DNA of 63,479 nt, taken from the NCBI GenBank assembly GCA_910579085.1, contig CAJTRU010000012.1:1-63479 (forward strand), in the 5' to 3' direction. The position numbers were made by a program, and so were the translations under genes. The DNA is from an uncultured Lachnospiraceae bacterium (GTDB taxonomy: Bacteria > Bacillota > Clostridia > Lachnospirales > Lachnospiraceae). This document shows positions 27,344-36,585 of the stretch, one piece after another (position 1 is the stretch's first letter; every line of letters starts with the position of its first letter). A model generated the notes under the pieces. The model saw only the letters and a list, made by a program, of their open reading frames with translations. It had not been told where the DNA came from and did no database searches.

Positions 27344-28087
27344 ATGGCAAAAAAAGACAAGACAAAAGAAAATGAAAGCGGAGGAAGTAAGTTAGTTAAT
27401 GCAATTATTGTATTAGTTATTATTTTAATCTGGCTTGCAGTCTTTGCTTTTCTTATAAAGCTTGATGTTGGGGGGATTGGGAGCAATATACTTTACCCAG
27501 TACTGAAAGATGTTCCTGTAGTTAATAAAATCCTTCCATCGCCTTCCGAGGAAATGCAGGCATCAGAAGATAATTATAAGTATACAACACTTAAATCTGC
27601 TAATGCACGTATTAAAGAGCTGGAAAGCCAGCTTGAAGCACAGGGAGGCACTACAGCCGCTAACTCTGACTATATTGCGAACCTTGAGGCAGAAGTAAGG
27701 AATCTCCAGAAGTATAAAGACCAGATGGATGAATTTGACAAAAGGGTAGCAGAATTTAATGAAAAAATAGTTTTTAATGACAATGCACCTGACATTTCTG
27801 AATACCGCTCATATTATGAATCAATAGAGCCGGAAAATGCAGAAAAGATTTACCGCCAGGTAATGCAGCGTGAAAGGTATAATGAAAAAGCAAAAGAACT
27901 TGCTACATATTATGCCAATATGGAAGCAGAAAGCGCAGCACAGGTAATGTCTGAAATGGATGAAGACTTAGACCTTATATGTGACATACTCCAGAATATG
28001 AGTGAAAAGCAGGCGGCAGCAATATTGCAGGCAATGAATACCGAATATGCTGCACAGATTACTAAGAAGATATCCACAGGTAAGTAA
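27344..28087 (+). CDS. MotE/MgtE-N-like flagellar cluster protein
   Basis: The 247-residue protein has a Lys-rich cytoplasmic start, one membrane helix (about 24-44, VIILIWLAVFAFLI), a coiled coil (about 85-135, ARIKELESQLEAQ) and a C-terminal domain. That domain has repeated patterns such as NMEAESAAQVMSEM and MSEKQAAAILQAM, like the intracellular N-domain of MgtE transporters. In flagellar clusters proteins with this layout are called MotE or FlbB-like and are thought to assist stator or export functions. It lies between fliJ and fliK. The exact role in this organism is not known. Confidence 0.75.
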   Translation: MAKKDKTKENESGGSKLVNAIIVLVIILIWLAVFAFLIKLDVGGIGSNILYPVLKDVPVVNKILPSPSEEMQASEDNYKYTTLKSANARIKELESQLEAQGGTTAANSDYIANLEAEVRNLQKYKDQMDEFDKRVAEFNEKIVFNDNAPDISEYRSYYESIEPENAEKIYRQVMQRERYNEKAKELATYYANMEAESAAQVMSEMDEDLDLICDILQNMSEKQAAAILQAMNTEYAAQITKKISTGK

Positions 28088-28198
28088 CCAGGGGGAATGT
28101 TTAATATTTTATTCTGGTGTTTCCAGCAGCTTATTTATAGCATAAGTTATAAATAAGTGGCTGTTTACATATATAAAAATTTTTAAGGAGGTGGAACA

Positions 28199-29740
28199 AT
28201 GAAGGAAATCAGTGCGGTTACACTGGGCAGCCAGGTATTCCCAGCAGTTCCAAATGCTGGCGGTACACAGGGTACAATAAAAGGGAAACAGGATTTTGAA
28301 AGTTTCTTAAATATTGGAAACAGTGCTAAAGATACTGTACAGGCACAGCAGCCAGCAGATAAAAATACAGCACAGCCAGCAGATACTGTAAATACAGATA
28401 CATCTGCGGATAACCAGCAGCCAGGTACAGACAGCACACAGCAGGTACAGCAGGATGGCCAGGCAGATACAAATTCTTCTTCTGGGAATGTATCACGGGA
28501 TGGCACAGATGTTAAAAATACTGATGCTGCACTGGAGAGCGCAGGTGCAGTTAATAATGCAATCAAAGAGGCTGTAAAAGATATAACAGGCCTGGATGAT
28601 GAAGCACTTGCAGAGATAATGGCAGCGCTTGGAATGTCATTTACTGATTTGCTTGACATGGGCAATTTAAAGCAGTTTGTAATGTTAATTAATAATACAT
28701 CAGATATTACAGACCTGCTTATGGATGAGTCGGTGATGTCACAGTTAAACAACCTTGCAGATGTTATTGCTGATATTGATATAGAGGCATTAACAGGCAT
28801 GTCAGAAAGTGACTTTGCACAGCTTTTACAGGACATTGCAGATGGCAGCTTTGCAGGCACTGGCAGTGGTGAAGGCACATTACAGGAAGCAGGCATGGGC
28901 CAGGCAGCAGACAAAATTGTTACAGATGGATTTGTTAATGAAGAGGATGCACAAGTAACTGTAAACCAGGAAAACACAGTACAGTATGCTGCTGCTAAAG
29001 AAACTGCAAATTCCAAAGAAACAGCAGTACAGGAAGATAACCAGCAGGGAAATGCAAAACTGGCGTCTGGCAATGAACAGGCAGGCACAGGCAATGCAGG
29101 CCAGGCAGAAAACTTTAAACAGGATACAGGAAGCCAGGCGGGCAGTAGAATGGCAGAAAGTGCACAGGCAAGGCAGACAGTACATGAAGAGAGTTTTAAC
29201 AGCCAGGCAGGATTTATACAAAATCTGGCACAGGCCGCAGCAGATGTACAGGACAGTCCTATGCCACAACAGGCAAATATGCAGACAATGATTAATATTG
29301 TAAACCAGGTTGTAGAGCAGATTAAGGTAACAATGGGCAAAGAAATGACAAACATGCAGTTACAGCTTAATCCTGAAAGCCTTGGCAAAGTGCTGGTATC
29401 AGTTACATCAAACCATGGTGTAATGACAGCTAATTTTACAGTACAGTCAGAAGAAGCAAAAGAAGCATTACAAAGCCAGATGTTTGCATTACGTGAAGCA
29501 CTTGAAAGCAGAAGCCTTAAAGTTGAAGCAGTAGAAGTTGAAGTATCAGATTTTACATTTTCACAAAGCAACCAGGCAGATTCACAGAACCAGAAGGAAT
29601 TTGAAAAAGGCAGTGGAAGACGTTTTAAATTTGGTTTTGATGGTGAAGAAGATGGTACAGACGGTACAGATACTGTGGTATCTGGAAGCCAGAGCCATAG
29701 CAGGCTTGACATGGGAAGCAGCATAGACTTTACAGCATAA
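28199..29740 (+). CDS. fliK: Flagellar hook-length control protein FliK
   Basis: FliK measures hook length and switches export specificity. The first two thirds are low-complexity, rich in Gln, Ala, Thr and Asp (for example QQPADKNTAQPADTVNTDT), as is usual. The conserved C-terminal hook-control domain includes MQLQLNPESLGKVLVSVTSN and SQMFALREALESRSLKVEAV. The length of 513 is in the normal range. AAGGAGGTGG lies before the ATG. flgD follows after 18 bases. Confidence 0.92.
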   Translation: MKEISAVTLGSQVFPAVPNAGGTQGTIKGKQDFESFLNIGNSAKDTVQAQQPADKNTAQPADTVNTDTSADNQQPGTDSTQQVQQDGQADTNSSSGNVSRDGTDVKNTDAALESAGAVNNAIKEAVKDITGLDDEALAEIMAALGMSFTDLLDMGNLKQFVMLINNTSDITDLLMDESVMSQLNNLADVIADIDIEALTGMSESDFAQLLQDIADGSFAGTGSGEGTLQEAGMGQAADKIVTDGFVNEEDAQVTVNQENTVQYAAAKETANSKETAVQEDNQQGNAKLASGNEQAGTGNAGQAENFKQDTGSQAGSRMAESAQARQTVHEESFNSQAGFIQNLAQAAADVQDSPMPQQANMQTMINIVNQVVEQIKVTMGKEMTNMQLQLNPESLGKVLVSVTSNHGVMTANFTVQSEEAKEALQSQMFALREALESRSLKVEAVEVEVSDFTFSQSNQADSQNQKEFEKGSGRRFKFGFDGEEDGTDGTDTVVSGSQSHSRLDMGSSIDFTA

Positions 29741-29758
29741 AAAGAAAGGAGGATTAAT

Positions 29759-30727
29759 ATGAGTATTATAGCAGATGTAGTTGACGGACAGGTGGATATA
29801 TCTGAAAGTTCGCAGTCAAAAGAAAGAAAAGTTGGTTCACAGCTTGGCAAAGATGATTTCCTGCTGCTGCTTGTAACACAGATGAAGTACCAGGACCCGT
29901 TACAGCCTACAGATAATACAGAGTATGTAACACAGCTTGCACAGTTCTCAGAACTTGAATATATGCAGAATATGATGGATGTAACACAGCATACATCAGC
30001 GTTTACACTTGTTGGTAAATATGTATATGCAGAAAGTACTTCTTCAAGCGGCCATAACCAGAAAGAAGAAGGCATGGTTGAATTTGTTACTATGAAAGAC
30101 GGCGATGCATATGTTACAGTAAATGGTGTTGAATTTAAGTATGATGAAATTGTTGAAGTAAGGGATGAATACTTTGTTATTTCACAGAAACTTCCATCAG
30201 TCAAAGAACAGCAGATTTTATTCCTGCACCATGACCCACAGAATGTTGTAATTGATGGTGTGTCACTTGGTGAAGATGAATACCAGGCATCCAGCATGGG
30301 TATTGGAATTATTAATGAAAAGGGTGAGACAGTAACTGTTGACCCTAAAAATGTAGTATACAGTGATGGAAAACTTACTATAGATAAAAAAGTATTTGAA
30401 AAATTTGATGCAGGCACATATAATATTGCATTTGTATTTGATGACCCTAACAAGACAGTTGATTACGAGAATGTAACACTGGTGATTAAAGGTGTTAAAC
30501 CAGACCTGCCGCCTGATACAGAAAATCCAGGTGAGACAGAGGGTGATGGTGAAACAGAAGGTGATGGCAGCACAGGGGGTACTGAAGGTACAGAAAAGCC
30601 AGATGGTACTGAAGGTGATGGCAACACAGAAGGTTCTGGAAGTACAGAAAAGCCGGATGGTACTGAAGGTTCTGGAAGTACAGAAAAACCAGGTGAAACA
30701 GAAGGAGCAGGAAAAATAACTGTATAA
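29759..30727 (+). CDS. flgD: Flagellar hook capping protein FlgD with Gly/Glu/Thr repeat tail
   Basis: FlgD caps the growing hook. The conserved N-terminal signature is present: LGKDDFLLLLVTQMKYQDPL followed by TEYVTQLAQFSELEYMQNM. The middle (about 80-250) would hold the FlgD fold. The last roughly 72 residues (251-322) are an unusual low-complexity tail of Gly, Glu, Thr, Ser, Asp and Pro with near-repeats such as GSTEKPDGTEG. This tail has no counterpart in the classical FlgD and may be surface-exposed or act in export or hook interaction; its role is unknown. Confidence 0.9.
   Translation: MSIIADVVDGQVDISESSQSKERKVGSQLGKDDFLLLLVTQMKYQDPLQPTDNTEYVTQLAQFSELEYMQNMMDVTQHTSAFTLVGKYVYAESTSSSGHNQKEEGMVEFVTMKDGDAYVTVNGVEFKYDEIVEVRDEYFVISQKLPSVKEQQILFLHHDPQNVVIDGVSLGEDEYQASSMGIGIINEKGETVTVDPKNVVYSDGKLTIDKKVFEKFDAGTYNIAFVFDDPNKTVDYENVTLVIKGVKPDLPPDTENPGETEGDGETEGDGSTGGTEGTEKPDGTEGDGNTEGSGSTEKPDGTEGSGSTEKPGETEGAGKITV
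30518..30712 (+). repeat. Short tandem-like repeats within flgD
   Basis: The DNA for the FlgD tail is made of degenerate repeats around GGTACTGAAGGT and AGTACAGAAAAGCC-like units, for example at 30598-30622 and 30643-30688. They keep the reading frame, so copy number could change by slippage without breaking the gene. Confidence 0.6.
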
Positions 30728-30754
30728 AAAGCTTTGGAATTGAGGTGAAGGGCT

Positions 30755-31147
30755 ATGAATAAACTTAATGAGAATTACCCATCAATAAACCAGATGGCTG
30801 GCAGGCTTTTAAACAGCCAGAAAACAGATAATGCCCATGCCACAGGACCGGAGCTTTCATTTCAGGAGATATTAAACAATAAGCAGTCTGAGAAAACAGA
30901 AGGCTTAAAGTTTTCTAAGCACGCTAACCAGAGGCTTGCTACAAGAAATATTAATCTGTCTGCGGAGCAGATGGAACGTCTGGAAAATGGAACAACGAAG
31001 GCACGTGAGAAAGGAATCCGGGAGTCTTTGGTAATGGTTGATGATATGGCATTTATTGTAAATGTCAGTAATAATACAGTAATTACAGCAGTAGGCAGTT
31101 CTGCTGACTCTATATTTACTAATATAGACGGGGCTGTAATAGGTTAA
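30755..31147 (+). CDS. Flagellar operon protein (TIGR02530-like)
   Basis: The 130-residue protein resembles the small flagellar operon protein commonly encoded between flgD and flgE in Firmicutes. The characteristic C-terminal part has LKFSKHANQRLATRNINLSA, then a segment with ARE..IRESLVMVDDMAFIV and NNTVITAVG. The N-terminal half is variable. Its function is not established. Gene order supports a role in hook assembly. Confidence 0.85.
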   Translation: MNKLNENYPSINQMAGRLLNSQKTDNAHATGPELSFQEILNNKQSEKTEGLKFSKHANQRLATRNINLSAEQMERLENGTTKAREKGIRESLVMVDDMAFIVNVSNNTVITAVGSSADSIFTNIDGAVIG

Positions 31148-31261
31148 TATTATTATCTAATAAATGGAAATACTATGCGCTGGACCTCACAAGGAAGCGC
31201 AGAACTTTGAATGGCAGATAAGTTTAAAGTATTCCTGTATAATTTAAGGAGGAAAATAGTT

Positions 31262-32827
31262 ATGATGAGATCACTTTACTCTGGTGTTGCAGGTCTTAAG
31301 ACACACCAGACAAGAATGGATGTTATTGGTAATAACATTGCAAACGTAAATACAGTAGGGTTTAAAGGAAGCAGCGTAAACTTTGCTGACCAGTTTTACC
31401 AGACAACATCACCAGCAACAGGGCCAGATGCAGCAACAGCCGCAGCAGGTTCTAATGCAAAACAGATAGGTCTTGGCTCACAGGTAGCATCAATTACAAC
31501 AAATATCACAGAGCAGGGCGGAACATCATCAACAAACAGGGCTCTTGACCTTGCTATTAATGGCGAGTCATTCCTTATCGTAAAATCAGGCGGTGCTACT
31601 TACTTTACAAAAGCAGGCGCACTTAATGTAGATACAAATGGTACACTTTACTCAACAGTAAATAATGCTACAGTCCAGGGATGGATGGCTGATGCAGAAG
31701 GAAATGTGCAAAGGGACGTAGTAAGGGACCTTACAGTAATGTCAGCAGATAACCTTTATTTTCCGCCAACAGCGACTACTAATGTTACATTAAAAGGTAA
31801 TATTAATAAAAATGATAAAGACCTCCAGGTAACATTAAGTGATGATGGTGTAGCAATAGACAGCGGGCTGGTTGCAACAATAAGCTTTTATGATAAGCTT
31901 GGACAGTTATATACAGCTAAGCTGCTTATAGTAAAACCAGATGAACAGCCAGACGCTGGCGCTGATGATACACAGCTTACATCATACAGGGTATATCTTG
32001 GTGATGTTATGGATGAAGACGGAAATTCAATCTTTGTAAGGGAAGTAACTGGTGATGACGGTTCTGTAACTTATGCTGCTACAGGTGCAACTGTTACACT
32101 TGGTGGTGCAGAATATACTGTAGGTGAAGAGGCAATAAACGCTGAAACTGGTAAGTTCACTACTATAACTGGTGGTGGTGATGGTGCTGCACTGCTTAAC
32201 TTCAATATGAGGACTGGTGATTTCTTTAGTACAACTAATAATGGTGAAATCCCTGAAACATCACAGTATGCAACTACAGGTATTATGTTAAGCATTAACC
32301 CAGGTGATGGTGACGGGGCAATTGATAATACATTTGACCAGTATGACCCTGAATCTGGTACAGGTGGTATTATGATTGATGTTTCTTCACTTACCCAGTA
32401 TTCAACAAATTCAAACCTTACATATACAAAAGGTGATAAGCTTGAAGCAAGGGGTGCAGGTAATATCGCTGGCGAAATGAAAGGTATTTCCATTGATGAG
32501 GATGGTTATGTATATGGTACATATAATAACGGTTCTAAGAAATGCCTTGCACAGATTGCAGTTGCAACATTTAACAACCCTTCAGGCCTTGAAGCAGTTG
32601 GTAACAGCCTTTTTGCACAGACACTTAACTCAGGTACATTTGATGGTGTTGGTGAAGCAGTAAGTATTTCAGGAAGCTTTACAGTAGGCGCACTTGAAAT
32701 GTCAAACGTAGACCTTGCATCAGAGTTTACAACAATGATTACAACACAGCGTGGTTTCCAGGCAAATTCACGTATTATTACAACAACAGACTCTATGCTT
32801 GAGGAACTTGTAAACCTTAAACGTTAA
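31262..32827 (+). CDS. flgE: Flagellar hook protein FlgE
   Basis: FlgE polymerises into the hook. The N-terminal signature MRSLYSGVAGLKTHQTRMDV is followed by NNIANVNTVGFKGSSVNFAD, and the C-terminal one, NVDLASEFTTMITTQRGFQA, precedes NSRIITTTDSML. The centre (about 180-400) is Gly/Asp/Thr-rich and variable. The ATG at 31262 has AAGGAGGA eight bases upstream; the ATG at 31211 would add 17 residues. The product is 521 residues. Confidence 0.95.
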   Translation: MMRSLYSGVAGLKTHQTRMDVIGNNIANVNTVGFKGSSVNFADQFYQTTSPATGPDAATAAAGSNAKQIGLGSQVASITTNITEQGGTSSTNRALDLAINGESFLIVKSGGATYFTKAGALNVDTNGTLYSTVNNATVQGWMADAEGNVQRDVVRDLTVMSADNLYFPPTATTNVTLKGNINKNDKDLQVTLSDDGVAIDSGLVATISFYDKLGQLYTAKLLIVKPDEQPDAGADDTQLTSYRVYLGDVMDEDGNSIFVREVTGDDGSVTYAATGATVTLGGAEYTVGEEAINAETGKFTTITGGGDGAALLNFNMRTGDFFSTTNNGEIPETSQYATTGIMLSINPGDGDGAIDNTFDQYDPESGTGGIMIDVSSLTQYSTNSNLTYTKGDKLEARGAGNIAGEMKGISIDEDGYVYGTYNNGSKKCLAQIAVATFNNPSGLEAVGNSLFAQTLNSGTFDGVGEAVSISGSFTVGALEMSNVDLASEFTTMITTQRGFQANSRIITTTDSMLEELVNLKR

Positions 32828-32883
32828 GCATAAATTTTAATTAGTATGTAAGACTAAGCAATCTATAAAATATAAAATAAAAT

Positions 32884-32940
32884 AAGCCGGCAATGAACAT
32901 TAATTGCGTTACAGCCCACACGTTTGTTTGTTGCCGGCTT
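32884..32940 (+). terminator. Stem-loop after flgE, possible weak terminator or attenuator
   Basis: AAGCCGGCAA (32884-32893) and TTGCCGGCTT (32931-32940) form a perfect 10-bp stem around a 37-base loop. Only GATTT follows, not a true T run, so it may be leaky or an mRNA processing/stability site. It lies in the 205-base gap between flgE and flbD. Confidence 0.5.
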
Positions 32941-33032
32941 GATTTAAGAAAAGAGTTAAAAATAAAAAAATTTAAAAGAATTGTATTTTGTTATCCAGCA
33001 GGAGTGTACAGTGAAAGGGGGAGAGAATTTAT

Positions 33033-33221
33033 ATGATTGATGTTACCAGGTTAAATGGTTCTGGTGTTACAGTTAATTCAGATTTGATTGAAACAGTTGA
33101 AGAAACTCCTGATACGGTTATCACGTTGACCACAGGGAAAAAAATAATTGTAAAAGAAAGTAGACAGAACGTGAAAAATTTAGTAAAATTGTTTAAGAGA
33201 GAATGTAATTCTATTGAATAA
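33033..33221 (+). CDS. flbD: FlbD/SwrD-family flagellar protein
   Basis: The 62-residue protein matches the small FlbD family: MIDVTRLNGSGVTVNSDLIE, then TPDTVITLTTGKKIIVKES. In B. subtilis the homologue SwrD supports swarming by increasing motor torque. It stands directly before motA and motB, consistent with a role at the stator. A GGGGGAGAG-like site precedes the ATG. Confidence 0.9.
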   Translation: MIDVTRLNGSGVTVNSDLIETVEETPDTVITLTTGKKIIVKESRQNVKNLVKLFKRECNSIE

Positions 33222-33299
33222 TATAGAAATTATATATATATTATACGCGTTTTTTGTGTATATATGCTCTTACTATTAAATTATAAGGTGGTGTAAGTT

Positions 33300-34115
33300 G
33301 TGGATATTACAACAATTGTAGGAATGATTGTTTGTCTTGCCATGGTTGTGCTTGGTATTGTTACTGGTGATGAAGGTGCAGCAGCTATGAAGCATTTCTA
33401 TGACCGGACGTCTATCTTTATTACTATTGGTGGTTCCGTATGTTGTATGATGATGCAGGCAAAGAGCTTTCCAGTATTTTTAGCTTCATTTAAGTCTATG
33501 GGCCTGGCAATGAAAGTACATAATATTGACCCTGCTGAGGGAATAAAGAACATTATTAACTTATCTAACGTTGCCCGTAAAGAGGGACTGCTTGCTTTGG
33601 AAGAGGCTGCTAATAATATTGAAGATGACTTTTTAAAAAAAGGTATTATGCTTATAGTTGATGGTACTGACCCTGAACTTGTAAGAAATATTATGGACAC
33701 AGAACTTGGCGCTATAGACGAAAGGCATAATGAAAAGGTTATGTTCTGGGCTAACTGGGGAAGCATGGGTCCTGCATGGGGTATGATTGGTACTCTTATA
33801 GGTCTTGTAAACATGCTTTATAACATGGAAGATATGGCAAAAATCGGGCCTAATATGGCAGTAGCACTTCTTACTACGTTGTATGGTTCACTTCTTTCCA
33901 ACTGGGTTTGTATTCCTATTTCATTTAAACTTAAAATGCATAATGCTAATGAAATAAAGATGAAAGAAATAATGGTAGAAGGGCTTTTATCAATACAGGC
34001 AGGTGAAAACCCACGTGTAATAGAAGAAAAACTGAAATCATTCCTTGCACCTTCTGTACGTGATGCAATGAGTGAGGGCGGTGAAGATGGCGCTCCTGAA
34101 GGTGGTGAGGCTTAA
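33300..34115 (+). CDS. motA: Flagellar stator protein MotA
   Basis: MotA is the four-helix stator subunit forming the ion channel with MotB. The GTG start has AAGGTGGTG upstream. Membrane helices at the N-terminus and at about 145-200 (WANWGSMGPAWGMIGTLIGL) flank the large cytoplasmic loop that contacts FliG. The length of 271 is normal. Its stop overlaps the motB start (TAATG). Confidence 0.93.
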   Translation: MDITTIVGMIVCLAMVVLGIVTGDEGAAAMKHFYDRTSIFITIGGSVCCMMMQAKSFPVFLASFKSMGLAMKVHNIDPAEGIKNIINLSNVARKEGLLALEEAANNIEDDFLKKGIMLIVDGTDPELVRNIMDTELGAIDERHNEKVMFWANWGSMGPAWGMIGTLIGLVNMLYNMEDMAKIGPNMAVALLTTLYGSLLSNWVCIPISFKLKMHNANEIKMKEIMVEGLLSIQAGENPRVIEEKLKSFLAPSVRDAMSEGGEDGAPEGGEA

Positions 34116-34921
34116 TGGCAAGAGCAAAAAAAGAGGAAGAAGAAATCAAAACCGATGGATGGAAAGATACTTTCTCTGACCTTATGAACCTGTTGTTGTG
34201 TTTCTTCGTACTTTTGTTTTCAATGTCAAATGTAGATGAGGTAAAGTATGCAGAACTTGTTGCATCACTTTCCAACAGTTTTAGCATTTTCAGTGGCGGT
34301 GCACAGGCTATAGGTGAAGGTATGCTTGTGTCAAGCGGTGCTACACAGCTTAATAACCTTGATGAATATTATTCTGATATGGGAAAAGCTAGTGAATCTG
34401 ATGTTGAAAATGACCCGCTTGCGGAGTTTGTAGAAGAACTTGAGAAACAGCAGAAAAACCAGACAGAACAATTATATAATGAAATTGTGGAACAGACAGA
34501 GCAGAAACGTCTTGAAGATTCTGTAGATGTTACGATAGATGACAGTTACCAGTATGTAATGGTTTCACTTAGTGGTGATTTACTGTTTGAATCTGGAAGT
34601 GCTGAGATACCAGAAGGGGCTAAGAAAATTCTTAGCAGGGTCGGTGATATACTTAAAAATTATTCTGGCAAGCTGGTAAAGATTGAAGGGCATACAGACA
34701 ATGTACCTATAAACAGTTCATCATATCCAAGTAACTTATGGCTGTCAACTGCAAGGGCTACAAAAGTCCTGGAATATTTAAAAGATGTAAAGGGCCTTAA
34801 ACCTAAATTCCTTGAAGCGTCAGGCCGTGGTGAAACAATTCCTGTTGCAAGCAATGACAATGCACAGGGAAGAGCCAGGAACAGGCGTGTAGAGATTAAA
34901 ATATATAGCAATACCCATTAA
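34115..34921 (+). CDS. motB: Flagellar stator protein MotB
   Basis: MotB is the stator subunit anchored to peptidoglycan. After a basic/acidic N-terminus comes one membrane helix beginning TFSDLMNLLLCFFVLLFSMS. The Asp in that motif is the expected ion-binding residue. The OmpA-like C-terminal domain shows LLFESGSAEIPEGAKKILSR, IEGHTDNVPI and GRGETIPVASN. The length of 268 is normal. Confidence 0.94.
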   Translation: MARAKKEEEEIKTDGWKDTFSDLMNLLLCFFVLLFSMSNVDEVKYAELVASLSNSFSIFSGGAQAIGEGMLVSSGATQLNNLDEYYSDMGKASESDVENDPLAEFVEELEKQQKNQTEQLYNEIVEQTEQKRLEDSVDVTIDDSYQYVMVSLSGDLLFESGSAEIPEGAKKILSRVGDILKNYSGKLVKIEGHTDNVPINSSSYPSNLWLSTARATKVLEYLKDVKGLKPKFLEASGRGETIPVASNDNAQGRARNRRVEIKIYSNTH

Positions 34922-34937
34922 GGAAGGTGTGTAAATA

Positions 34938-35459
34938 ATGAAGAAAAATATTTTTAGTGTTATTATTACAGCTTTAACTATAGTAAATGTTGTTTTAACT
35001 GCAATCTTATTCTTTGTAATGATGCCAACATTTAATAAAACCAACAAATTAATTACACAAGTGGCATCAATATTAGACCTTGAGCTTGAGGATGAAGATG
35101 CCGACCCGGAAGATGATTATACAGTAAGTGATATAGAATATACTGATGTGGCATTTGAGGCACAGCAGACAGTAAACCTTGGGGCAGGTGCTACTGATAA
35201 GAAGGACCATTATGCACTTTTTGACGGTTTTACAGTTGGCGTTAATAAAAAGTCAGATGATTATGATGATTTTAAGACAGACAAGATTACTTCTTACCAG
35301 TCAACAATTACTGATATAATACGTTCTGTAATGCAGTCAAAAACTAATGACACTATTTCAGAGGATGTTATAAAAAAGGAATCCTTGGAACAAATCAGGG
35401 AAAAATTTGGAACTAAGTGTGTAGTTGAGCTTACTTTAAAGAATTTTATGCACCAGTAA
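34938..35459 (+). CDS. fliL: FliL-like flagellar basal-body associated protein
   Basis: FliL proteins surround the stator and support it. The 173-residue product has a single N-terminal membrane helix (about 7-29, IITALTIVNVVLTAILFFVM) and an external domain. The C-terminal half (about 130-173) contains RSVMQSKTNDTI and a final VVELTLKNFM. Sequence identity to characterised FliL is low, but size, topology and place between motB and fliM support the name. Confidence 0.78.
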   Translation: MKKNIFSVIITALTIVNVVLTAILFFVMMPTFNKTNKLITQVASILDLELEDEDADPEDDYTVSDIEYTDVAFEAQQTVNLGAGATDKKDHYALFDGFTVGVNKKSDDYDDFKTDKITSYQSTITDIIRSVMQSKTNDTISEDVIKKESLEQIREKFGTKCVVELTLKNFMHQ

Positions 35460-35601
35460 TCCAATTTGGGGTTTAATTTATCTTTGAATTATGTTATTAT
35501 AAGCTAGTGCTTTGTTTTTTCAAAGCAGCAGGGAGAAGTAAAATCCTTGTTATAATGAACCGGATTTTGTATCCAATTTGTCCGGGTGTGAGGTGAAAAG
35601 A

Positions 35602-36582
35602 ATGGGAGATACCTTATCTCAGGAAGAGATAGATAATCTGCTTAATGCATTAAGTAATGGTGAGCTGGATGCTGACCAGTTAAATGAGGCACCTGAAAAA
35701 AGTGTCAAAAATTATGATTTTGCAAGACCCTCCAAGTTTTCCAAAGACCATCTGCGGACACTGGAGATTATATTTGAAAATTATGGCCGTCTTTTATCTA
35801 CAAATTTACCTGCATATCTGCGGAAGAACATACAGGTAGAAGTTATGAATGCAGAAGCGAATACTTATTCAGAATTTGCCAATGCACTTTCTAACCCGGT
35901 ACTTCTTGGAGTTGTTAATTTTGCACCGTTAGAAGGCAATATTATAATTGACCTGGCTACAAATATTGGATTTACTATAGTAGACCGTATGCTTGGCGGT
36001 GGGGGTGCGCCCCTTGCAAAAAGCAGGGAGTTTACAGAAATTGAACTTATTATATTGGAGAAAATCCTTGATATATGTACCAACCTTATGGTTGACCCTT
36101 GGGAAAGCGTTGTTACTATTGAGCCACGGCTTGAGCGTATTGAAACAAACTCACAGTTTGCACAGTTTATATCTCCAAGCGAGATGACTGCAATTGTAAC
36201 ACTTAGTATTAAGATTGGGACAGTTGAAGGATTTATGAATATATGTATACCGTTTGCATCTGTAGAGCCAGTTATTGACAAGTTAAATACAAAATACTGG
36301 TATTCAAGCATGAAGCAACATGATGCAGGGGCATATAGTGAGGAAATTGAAACTATAATTGACAGGGCTAAAATTCCTGTAAGGGCTATGCTTGGAAGAA
36401 GTTCTATTTCTGTAAATGATTTTATGAATATTCAGATTGGTGATATAATTAAGCTGAATACTAAAGTAGATGATGAACTTGATGTGTATGTGGGGAGTAT
36501 CAGGAAATTTACTGCATTACCTGGTGCAACAACGGATTCATATGCTGTCCGGGTTACATCAATTATAAGGGAGGAGCAATAA
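35602..36582 (+). CDS. fliM: Flagellar motor switch protein FliM
   Basis: FliM binds phosphorylated CheY and forms the C-ring. The N-terminal CheY-binding peptide LSQEEIDNLL is intact. The middle domain shows YDFARPSKFSKDHLRTLEII and the typical MLGGGG of this family, and a C-terminal SpoA domain (about 255-326) follows. The ATG at 35602 has GTGAGGTG upstream; the 35578 start is less likely. The product is 326 residues. No cheY lies in this cluster. Confidence 0.95.
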   Translation: MGDTLSQEEIDNLLNALSNGELDADQLNEAPEKSVKNYDFARPSKFSKDHLRTLEIIFENYGRLLSTNLPAYLRKNIQVEVMNAEANTYSEFANALSNPVLLGVVNFAPLEGNIIIDLATNIGFTIVDRMLGGGGAPLAKSREFTEIELIILEKILDICTNLMVDPWESVVTIEPRLERIETNSQFAQFISPSEMTAIVTLSIKIGTVEGFMNICIPFASVEPVIDKLNTKYWYSSMKQHDAGAYSEEIETIIDRAKIPVRAMLGRSSISVNDFMNIQIGDIIKLNTKVDDELDVYVGSIRKFTALPGATTDSYAVRVTSIIREEQ

Positions 36583-36585
36583 ACT

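Noticed and set aside
28183..30453. A 756-codon open frame on the - strand opposite fliK and flgD
   Set aside because: It is very Ser/Cys-rich, lies wholly opposite two recognised flagellar genes and has no supporting start signal; it is a codon-bias shadow.
30518..30712. Repeats in flgD considered as a CRISPR array
   Set aside because: Units are short, degenerate, in frame with flgD and lack unique spacers.
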